DNA from: JAGBWK01 sp964490275 | GTDB lineage: Bacteria > Bacteroidota > Bacteroidia > Bacteroidales > Muribaculaceae | Length of the DNA stretch: 9,121 nucleotides | Direction: 5' to 3' | Assembly: GCA_964490275.1 (NCBI GenBank) | Contig: CAZBBL010000081.1 | Coordinates: 1 to 9,121, forward strand | Part shown: piece by piece, positions 1 to 5,194 of the stretch | Layout of the letters: every line of letters starts with the position of its first letter | Position numbering within the stretch: the first letter of the stretch is position 1 | Notes under the pieces: generated by a model | Database searches by the model: none | The model's input: only the letters and a program-made list of their open reading frames with translations | Told to the model about the DNA's origin: nothing | Translations under genes and position numbers: made by a program

Positions 1-54
1 GTCATCACCGAGCTCGTGCAGTCCATCAAGGCCCAGGACTACCCGGCCGAGCTC
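1..54 (+). other. Foreign high-GC3 coding fragment, probable chimeric junction
   Basis: Read in frame 1 of the plus strand this segment is open for 18 codons (VITELVQSIKAQDYPAEL) and every codon ends in G or C. That is typical of coding DNA from a high-GC organism and unlike the mixed third positions of the genes to the right. The frame hits a stop (64-66) soon after the segment ends. On the minus strand no frame continues the expected PyrB C-terminus. I infer that a short piece from another genome, or a distant locus, has been joined here, most likely by assembly error or at a contig edge. I do not recognise the protein it comes from. Confidence 0.7.
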
Positions 55-862
55 AGATTTCGTTGACGCGAGGCAGCGGGTGGAGTATGCGCAGGTTGTC
101 GCGCGAATTATCGAGCATTGCGTTGCGCAAGGTGTAGAGGTCTTTGACGCGCTCATACTCGGTGAGGTCGGAGAATCGTTCACGCTGCACGCGCGTCATA
201 TAAATAATGTCGGAGGAGTTGATAACCTCTTGAGAGAAGTCGGTGTGACATTGGTAGCTGATGCCTTGCTCGTCGCAAAACTTGAGATATTCTTTTGGCA
301 TCTTGAGTTCGTCGCAGGCTACGAAATTGAAATTGGGTTTGAAATATTTCATAGCCATAATCAGCGAATGGACGGTGCGGCCATATTTCAAGTCGCCGAC
401 GAGGGTGATAGTGAGGTTGTCGAGCCTACCTTGAGTTTTGTAGATTGAGTAAAGGTCGAGCATCGTTTGTGAAGGATGCTGGTTGGCACCGTCGCCGGCA
501 TTGATGACGGGGACGTCGGTCACCTCCGAGGCGTAGCGAGCAGCGCCTTCAAGATAGTGGCGCATGATGATAAGGTCGACATAGTTTGACACCATTTTAA
601 TTGTGTCTTTAAGGGTCTCCCCTTTCGACGAGCTTGTAGTGCTGGCGTCGGCAAAGCCGATAATGCGTCCGCCGAGGCGGTTGACAGCAGTTTCGAAGCT
701 CAGACGAGTGCGCGTTGAAGGTTCAAAAAAAAGCGTCCCTACCACCTTGCCGTCAAGGATTTTTTGGTTGGGATGCTCTTCAAAATAACGTGCTTGTTGG
801 AGAAGATTTAACATCTTTTCCTTTGACAAATCGGAAATAGATACCAAGCTGTGGAGATTCAT
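53..862 (-). CDS. pyrB: Aspartate carbamoyltransferase catalytic subunit, 3'-truncated
   Basis: This cytoplasmic enzyme condenses carbamoyl phosphate with L-aspartate to give N-carbamoyl-L-aspartate, the committed step of pyrimidine synthesis. Numbered from the ATG at 862, it shows the carbamoyl-phosphate loop STRTR (49-53), SSK (78-80, the loop lent to the neighbouring subunit), HPSQ (129-132), DLKYGRTVHS (157-166), TRVQRER (223-229) and HPLPR (261-265). The open frame could extend to a TTG at 886, but that codon lies inside a promoter -7 element, so ATG 862 is preferred. The family is about 305-315 residues; this copy has 269 and stops just after RVNEI, losing the C-terminal helix. The TGA stop (53-55) is built from bases of the foreign segment, so the truncation is probably artificial. 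In Bacteroidales the regulatory subunit gene pyrI often follows; it would lie beyond the window. Confidence 0.95.
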   Translation of the reverse strand: MNLHSLVSISDLSKEKMLNLLQQARYFEEHPNQKILDGKVVGTLFFEPSTRTRLSFETAVNRLGGRIIGFADASTTSSSKGETLKDTIKMVSNYVDLIIMRHYLEGAARYASEVTDVPVINAGDGANQHPSQTMLDLYSIYKTQGRLDNLTITLVGDLKYGRTVHSLIMAMKYFKPNFNFVACDELKMPKEYLKFCDEQGISYQCHTDFSQEVINSSDIIYMTRVQRERFSDLTEYERVKDLYTLRNAMLDNSRDNLRILHPLPRVNEI

Positions 863-883
863 TGCTTTGTGTGGTTTATGCGA

Positions 884-914
884 CAAAGATAATTATTGTA
901 GCGATTAAATGCAA
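884..914 (-). promoter_or_regulatory. pyrB promoter (Bacteroidetes type)
   Basis: On the minus strand an exact TAnnTTTG -7 element (TATCTTTG, 884-891) lies 20 bases from a TTG -33 element (912-914), the spacing expected for the Bacteroidetes primary sigma factor. Transcription would begin near 877-880, about 15-18 bases before the ATG at 862. The alternative TTG start at 884-886 would lie within the promoter and would not be transcribed. Confidence 0.65.
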
Positions 915-957
915 CACCGCAGGCAATATTTCCGACTAATTTTATGGTAATGAACAG

Positions 958-981
958 CAAAATTCCCGGCCTGGAAATTTG
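958..981. promoter_or_regulatory. Dyad in the pyrB-cstA divergent intergenic region, possible operator
   Basis: The arms CAAAATTCC (958-966) and GGAAATTTG (973-981) are inverted repeats with one mismatch; the GC-rich centre CGGCCT adds two further pairs. It sits upstream of both divergent genes, about 44 bases above the pyrB -33 element and about 40 above the proposed cstA -33 element. That position suits a repressor or activator site, but no regulator gene is nearby and I do not recognise the motif. Confidence 0.3.
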
Positions 982-1020
982 TTTCAGACAAATAGGCTAC
1001 GTATTATTGATTTTTTGTAA

Positions 1021-1055
1021 TTTTGCCGGGCAAACGACCACGATTTATAATATTG
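1021..1055 (+). promoter_or_regulatory. Possible cstA promoter
   Basis: TAATATTG (1048-1055) matches the Bacteroidetes -7 consensus TAnnTTTG except for one base. A TTTTG (1021-1025) lies 22 bases upstream, slightly long for a -33 element. The start codon follows 32 bases after the -7 element. The assignment is tentative because the region is AT-rich and near matches are common. Confidence 0.35.
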
Positions 1056-1087
1056 TCGCCGTAATAAATTAGTAATTTATCACAATC

Positions 1088-2530
1088 ATGACCTCTTTTT
1101 TGATAGCTTTAGCCGTGCTCATTGGCGGCTATTTTATCTATGGAGCGTTTGTCGAGAAAGTTTTCGGCATTGACGCAAATCGCAAGACACCGGCCTATAC
1201 GATGACCGACGGTGTCGACTATACTCCTATGCCCACTTGGCGAGTGTTTTTGATACAATTTCTTAACATTGCCGGCCTTGGCCCGATATTCGGTGCGATT
1301 ATGGGCGCAATGTTCGGGCCATCGGCATTTTTATGGATTGTATTGGGCACCATATTTGCCGGTGGTGTCCACGACTATGTTTCGGGCATGATGTCGATAA
1401 GAGACAAAGGATATTCGATGCCCGAATGTGTCGGTCGTGAGCTTGGACTGCCGATTAAACAGTTTATCAGAGTATTTTCGGTAGTGCTGCTGCTATTGGT
1501 TGCAGCTGTATTTGTGATTACACCGGCCGGGCTATTGGAGGGGATGACTCCAATGAGCAAATTTACGTGGATTGCCATCATTTTCTTCTACTATATATTA
1601 GCCACGCTGCTGCCGGTCGACAAAGTGATTGGCAAAATCTACCCTATCTTCGGCGTTGCGCTGCTGTTTATGGCGCTTGGCATTTTGGCTGCAATAATTA
1701 TAGGTGGATATGAAATTCCCGATGGATTCTCAGAGGGTATCTACAACCGCCACGCTGAGCCTGAGACCTACCCTATTTTCCCGATGATGTTTGTGTCGAT
1801 AGCTTGTGGCGCGATATCCGGATTCCACGCCACACAGTCGCCAATGATGGCACGTTGCTTGAAAAATGAACGATTGGCTCGCCCGGTGTTCTACGGCGCC
1901 ATGGTGGCCGAGGGCATTGTAGCATTGATTTGGGCGGCAGCCGCCATCGCATTCACCGGTGGATATGAGCAGTTGGCCGAATATTTTTCAGACGGCAAGG
2001 GCGCAGGAGCCTTGGTAAACGATATCTCTGTAGGTTGGCTTGGCATCTTTGGCGGTGCGTTAGCGATGATTGGCGTCATCGTGGCACCTATCACATCGGG
2101 CGACACAGCCTTGCGTTCGGCTCGACTGATAGCAGCCGACATGCTTCATATCAACCAAGCAAATATCGTCAAGCGCTTGCTCACATCATTACCACTGTTT
2201 GCCATCACGTTTTTTATAATGCTTATCGATTTCGATGTGTTATGGCGCTATTTTGCATGGAGCAATCAGACGTTGGCAATGTTTACGCTATGGGCTGCAA
2301 CAGTCTACCTTGCACGCCATCGCAGATTTTATTTGATAACGCTTGTGCCGGCGGTGTTTATGACCGTGGTTTGCATCACCTACCTGATGTTTGCGCCCGA
2401 ATGTTTTGCGCTCAGCAGCAATCTTTCACTGGTATGCGGCGGAGTCGTCGCAGCAATCACATTGGGTCTGTTTTGCATCTACATCTGCCGTCTGCGCAGC
2501 GGTAAAGCTTTATATTCCGACAACGATTAA
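1088..2530 (+). CDS. cstA: CstA family carbon starvation protein, pyruvate/peptide transporter
   Basis: A polytopic inner-membrane transporter of the CstA family, whose enteric members (CstA, BtsT) take up pyruvate and have been linked to peptide use during carbon starvation. Family motifs visible are DGVDYTP (41-47), FLNIAGLGPIFG (58-69), AGGVHDYV (91-98), CGAISGFHATQSP (240-252), PITSGDTALRSARL (334-347) and WRYFAWSNQTLA (386-397). I count roughly 12-13 hydrophobic membrane segments. At 480 residues it belongs to the short form, lacking the C-terminal ~200 residues of the ~700-residue enteric proteins; the frame ends in a charged tail, with no sign of truncation. The ATG at 1088 starts directly before the first membrane helix. 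A gene for a small helical protein follows after 21 bp. The substrate (pyruvate, peptide or other) cannot be decided from the sequence. Confidence 0.93.
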   Translation: MTSFLIALAVLIGGYFIYGAFVEKVFGIDANRKTPAYTMTDGVDYTPMPTWRVFLIQFLNIAGLGPIFGAIMGAMFGPSAFLWIVLGTIFAGGVHDYVSGMMSIRDKGYSMPECVGRELGLPIKQFIRVFSVVLLLLVAAVFVITPAGLLEGMTPMSKFTWIAIIFFYYILATLLPVDKVIGKIYPIFGVALLFMALGILAAIIIGGYEIPDGFSEGIYNRHAEPETYPIFPMMFVSIACGAISGFHATQSPMMARCLKNERLARPVFYGAMVAEGIVALIWAAAAIAFTGGYEQLAEYFSDGKGAGALVNDISVGWLGIFGGALAMIGVIVAPITSGDTALRSARLIAADMLHINQANIVKRLLTSLPLFAITFFIMLIDFDVLWRYFAWSNQTLAMFTLWAATVYLARHRRFYLITLVPAVFMTVVCITYLMFAPECFALSSNLSLVCGGVVAAITLGLFCIYICRLRSGKALYSDND

Positions 2531-2551
2531 CACACTATAACGACCTTTATC

Positions 2552-3178
2552 ATGGACCAATTTAAAGACGCCATCGACCAAATCGACTCCGCTATGGACC
2601 GTGGCGATATCGACTTGGCTACGCGATTGTCGGCCGATTTGTTTGCCGAATACGACCGCCAATGGACCGAGGCTCGCAACGCCAATCTCCCGACAGCCGA
2701 CATTTTGCTGCGCGACAACATCGCCGGCGTGCGTCATTGCGAAGCCCTTTTGGCAGGCGGACACGAAGCCGAAGCGTGGTCGACACTGCTGCTAATGTTG
2801 CTGCGCGACGCCATCGACACGAGCCAATCGTCGCAGCTCGACCAAGTAGAGCTCGACCAATTGCTTTTGGCAACAAAGACATTTCTAAGCTTGTCGGAGC
2901 GTATCAACCCCGACGACAGCGAAGCTACGACTCACGCATCGGCGATACTGACACTATTGGCCTCTCGCCTATACAACCAATATCGCCGTTTGAACGGCAC
3001 CGGCAACCCCAATCTCGACGAAGCTTATACGCTGCTGATGCAGCTACGCGACATCAACGCTATCTGCTACCCCAACGTTGCAATCAACGGGGCCGAAGTT
3101 TCGGTCGACGACAAAGCAGCCATCATGGGCGACATCGTAGGGCGCGCAAGAGCTATGGGATGGCTCGTTTGCGACTGA
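2552..3178 (+). CDS. Hypothetical cytosolic helical protein downstream of cstA
   Basis: I do not recognise this 208-residue protein. It has no signal peptide or membrane segment, is acidic, and is predicted by eye to be mostly alpha-helical, with amphipathic stretches (2-44, 51-90, 95-117, 124-147, 154-170, 185-202) separated by short loops. The spacing resembles TPR-like helical hairpins, but no canonical TPR signature is seen. The start ATG lies 21 bp after the cstA stop with no terminator between, and a strong hairpin follows the stop, so the two genes probably form one transcript. A role linked to CstA-dependent uptake, for example as an accessory or regulatory partner, is inference from position only. 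Base composition resembles that of cstA and gives no sign of recent transfer. Confidence 0.8.
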   Translation: MDQFKDAIDQIDSAMDRGDIDLATRLSADLFAEYDRQWTEARNANLPTADILLRDNIAGVRHCEALLAGGHEAEAWSTLLLMLLRDAIDTSQSSQLDQVELDQLLLATKTFLSLSERINPDDSEATTHASAILTLLASRLYNQYRRLNGTGNPNLDEAYTLLMQLRDINAICYPNVAINGAEVSVDDKAAIMGDIVGRARAMGWLVCD

Positions 3179-3200
3179 CAGACACATATCCAACATCATA

Positions 3201-3240
3201 ATTAAAAGCGTCGAAGCTAAAAGGCTCCGACGCTTTTAAT
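3201..3240. terminator. Bidirectional intrinsic terminator
   Basis: A perfect 13-bp inverted repeat (ATTAAAAGCGTCG, 3201-3213, with CGACGCTTTTAAT, 3228-3240) can be extended after one mismatch by three pairs closing an A-rich loop. The GC core is flanked by an A-run on one side and a T-run on the other, so it works in both directions. It lies 22 bp after the plus-strand gene ending at 3178 and 18 bp after the minus-strand gene ending at 3259, and should serve both. Confidence 0.88.
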
Positions 3241-3258
3241 ATTCGATAAACGATATTA

Positions 3259-3912
3259 TTAAAAGAGGAAGGCAAGAGTAAAGGTCCAACAACGATTTTT
3301 GCCATTGAAATTGAGGTGTTTCAAATCGTTTTTCATATCGTCGACAGTGCCGGTGCCGTTGAGCGCATATTCGCCGGTGGCCGAGTTTGTGAGACCAAAT
3401 CCATAGCTTGCCGCAAGTTGCAACTTAGAGAATAATTGCAAGCCGGCGCCTACGTTCCAAGCGAAATCGAAACGACGATTTTGCCAAGCTTCCTGAATAT
3501 CTTTTTTGGAATAAAAAAACGAGATGTCGGGGCCGGTAGTGATAAACGGAGTAACAAATTTTGAGATACCCGAGATTTGTATTTTCCACTTGAGATTGAT
3601 TGGCACATCAATATAGTCGCGCTTAACCATCGTCGTCAAGCCGTCGTCGGCCGTAATCTCTTGAGCACGCCGTGCATACAACACCGATGCATCCATACCG
3701 ATTCCAACGGCCGGAGCCATCAGTTCGGCCATCACACCGGCAGTGAAACCACGATAGTTGAAGTCGCTGGTCAAAGCCTCGGTGTCGAGCATCAACTTGT
3801 TGAAAGCGCCTCCGGCTTTCAAACCAAAATGAAACTCGGCCGACGCCGGAATTGCTACTGCCATTGCCATGGCAACGATGATAGCACGGATAAAGTGTTT
3901 GGGATTTGTCAT
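3259..3912 (-). CDS. Outer-membrane beta-barrel protein (porin/PorT-like fold)
   Basis: A 217-residue exported protein. Residues 1-25 form a Sec signal peptide with a positive start (KHFIR), a hydrophobic core and an ASA cleavage site (23-25). The mature part opens with FHFGLKAGGAFNKL (27-40), the typical first strand of the small 'outer membrane beta-barrel' families of Bacteroidetes, continues with alternating hydrophobic strands (about eight by eye), and ends in TFTLAFLF with a terminal Phe, the usual recognition signal for BAM insertion. Ligand and role are unknown; such proteins are abundant in Bacteroidetes and annotated as porin family proteins. It is monocistronic between the terminator at 3201-3240 and a divergent gene. 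I see no good -7/-33 pair for it; a weak TACTTTAC (3956-3963, minus) is the nearest candidate. Confidence 0.82.
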   Translation of the reverse strand: MTNPKHFIRAIIVAMAMAVAIPASAEFHFGLKAGGAFNKLMLDTEALTSDFNYRGFTAGVMAELMAPAVGIGMDASVLYARRAQEITADDGLTTMVKRDYIDVPINLKWKIQISGISKFVTPFITTGPDISFFYSKKDIQEAWQNRRFDFAWNVGAGLQLFSKLQLAASYGFGLTNSATGEYALNGTGTVDDMKNDLKHLNFNGKNRCWTFTLAFLF

Positions 3913-3937
3913 AAAATTATTTTTGCGTGATGAATAT

Positions 3938-3945
3938 TAACTTTG
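3938..3945 (+). promoter_or_regulatory. Exact -7 element match, possible distal promoter of the DUF59-lpxH unit
   Basis: TAACTTTG fits TAnnTTTG exactly and points toward the DUF59 gene, whose ATG is 110 bases downstream. No TTG lies at -33 spacing (the nearest TTTG leaves a gap of only 12 bases), so function is uncertain. Confidence 0.25.
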
Positions 3946-4039
3946 TAAAAACTCCGTAAAGTAACAGCTATTTTTCGTAATTTGAAACATTTTTCGTCAT
4001 AATGAGGTTCTATAAGGCAAATAATTCATGATTAATCGC

Positions 4040-4047
4040 TAAATTTG
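4040..4047 (+). promoter_or_regulatory. -7 element immediately before the DUF59 start
   Basis: TAAATTTG is an exact match to the Bacteroidetes -7 element and ends nine bases before the A of the chosen ATG (4056). Transcription would start about 4051-4054, giving an almost leaderless mRNA. A recognisable -33 element is missing. The in-frame GTG at 4047 overlaps the last base of the element and is therefore an unlikely start. Confidence 0.45.
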
Positions 4048-4055
4048 TGGCAACT

Positions 4056-4376
4056 ATGACAGCAGAACAACACTTGCAGCTTGAAGAAAAGGTCGTGGCA
4101 ATGCTACGCATGGTCTACGACCCTGAGATACCGGTCGACGTTTATAGCCTCGGACTGGTCTACAAAATCGACATCGACGACGATGGCAATTTGGTTATCG
4201 ACATGACCATGACTGCCCCCAACTGCCCGATGGCCGACTTTATCGTCGAAGATGCGCGTATGAAACTCGAATCAATCGAAGGCCTTAAAAGCGTCACTAT
4301 CAATATCGTCTTTGAACCCGAATGGACCAAAGATATGATGAGCGAAGAGGCTAAATTGGAACTCGGACTTTTGTAG
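4056..4376 (+). CDS. MIP18/DUF59 family iron-sulfur cluster assembly protein
   Basis: A 106-residue single-domain cytosolic protein of the MIP18 (DUF59) family, whose members (SufT, the PaaD N-terminal region, eukaryotic CIA2) help mature Fe-S proteins. It shows the hallmark DPEIPVDVYSLGLVY (22-36), TAPNCPM with the conserved Cys57 (53-59), and a C-terminal FEPEWTKDMMSEEAKLELG (86-104) shared, as I recall, by Bacteroidales homologues. The ATG at 4056 gives the usual MTxE N-terminus; a GTG three codons upstream is possible but lies in the -7 element. lpxH follows after 58 bp with no terminator, so they are probably co-transcribed, although the functions are not obviously connected. No suf genes are in the window. 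The precise client proteins are unknown. Confidence 0.9.
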   Translation: MTAEQHLQLEEKVVAMLRMVYDPEIPVDVYSLGLVYKIDIDDDGNLVIDMTMTAPNCPMADFIVEDARMKLESIEGLKSVTINIVFEPEWTKDMMSEEAKLELGLL

Positions 4377-4391
4377 ACCCGATTGTAGACC
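4371..4391 (+). repeat. Short direct repeat spanning the DUF59 stop codon
   Basis: TTGTAGACC occurs at 4371-4379 and again at 4383-4391, a 12-base period. The first copy contains the TAG stop (4374-4376). It probably arose by a small tandem duplication and has no evident function. Confidence 0.5.
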
Positions 4392-4434
4392 GCACTAATA
4401 TCCCCACGCAACCAAACCACTATAAACCAACCAT

Positions 4435-5193
4435 TTGAAAGCCACTTATTTCATATCAGACCTCCATCTCGGCGCCAGCTATCTGGGCTCGACCCACGAC
4501 AAAGAACGCCAAATCGTCGACTTTTTGATGTCAATCAAAGAGGATGCCGACGAGCTTTATCTGCTTGGCGACATCTTGGACTATTGGTTTGAATATCGCA
4601 CCGTGGCCCCACGCGGATACCTTCGTTTCTTTGGCGCATTGGCCACGTTGGCCGATGCCGGAGTGAAGATAAAATGGTTTATCGGCAACCACGACATATG
4701 GCTGTTTGACTACCTGGCCAACGAAATAGGCCTTGAGGTTGTCGACGGTGTTGTCGTTGAACAAATAAAGGGAAAGAAATTCTTATTAAGTCACGGCGAC
4801 GGAGTTGGAAAGCTGCCACGCGGCTTTCGCTTTATCCGCTCTGTGTTTCGCAATCGCGTATGCCAAAAACTCTATTCCGCCATACACCCACGTTGGACTA
4901 TCCCATTTGCTCACGGATGGTCGCGCCACAGTCGATTGGCCGAACTTGAGCCTACGCCATGGCGTGGCGAACAAGAACCGCTATTATCCTACGCACAAAC
5001 GACGCTACAGGCCGACCCGTCGATTGATTATTTCGTGTTTGGCCACCGCCATCTGATGATTGACCAAGAGCTCTCACCCACTTCTCGATTGATAGTATTG
5101 GGCGATTGGCTCTCTCACAACTCCTATGCCCGCTTCGACGGCACATCGCTGCAACTGCTCCAATTTAGAACTTGTCCCCCAGACACTATCTAA
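4435..5193 (+). CDS. lpxH: UDP-2,3-diacylglucosamine diphosphatase LpxH
   Basis: A calcineurin-like metallophosphoesterase that hydrolyses UDP-2,3-diacylglucosamine to lipid X and UMP, the fourth step of lipid A synthesis, at the inner face of the cytoplasmic membrane. The 252 residues carry the whole metal-site set: SDLHLG (8-13), GDILDYW (45-51), GNHD (84-87), SHGDG (119-123) and FGHRH (202-206). The start must be TTG at 4435: an in-frame TAA lies three codons upstream (4423-4425), the next ATG (codon 32) lies beyond the SDLHLG motif, and residues 2-7 (KATYFI) form the expected first strand. It follows the DUF59 gene by 58 bp. Its last ~8 residues (RTCPPDTI) extend beyond the usual end near LQLLQF, and its stop is one base from the stop of the convergent Sel1 gene. 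The TTG start may lower translation of this essential enzyme. Confidence 0.93.
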   Translation: MKATYFISDLHLGASYLGSTHDKERQIVDFLMSIKEDADELYLLGDILDYWFEYRTVAPRGYLRFFGALATLADAGVKIKWFIGNHDIWLFDYLANEIGLEVVDGVVVEQIKGKKFLLSHGDGVGKLPRGFRFIRSVFRNRVCQKLYSAIHPRWTIPFAHGWSRHSRLAELEPTPWRGEQEPLLSYAQTTLQADPSIDYFVFGHRHLMIDQELSPTSRLIVLGDWLSHNSYARFDGTSLQLLQFRTCPPDTI

Positions 5194-5194
5194 C

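Noticed and set aside
80..448. 122-codon plus-strand open frame opposite pyrB
   Set aside because: It is the antisense shadow of pyrB, whose conserved motifs fix the real strand and frame.
2035..2505. 156-codon plus-strand frame within cstA
   Set aside because: It overlaps the conserved PITSGDTALRSARL and WRYFAWSNQ parts of CstA in another frame and has a composition unlike a real protein.
2662..3201. 179-codon frame overlapping the unknown gene behind cstA
   Set aside because: It is rich in Arg, His and Ser without helical pattern; the frame at 2552-3178 has better composition, spacing and start.
3577..3930. 117-codon plus-strand frame opposite the beta-barrel gene
   Set aside because: The minus-strand frame has a signal peptide and beta-barrel ending, so this is its shadow.
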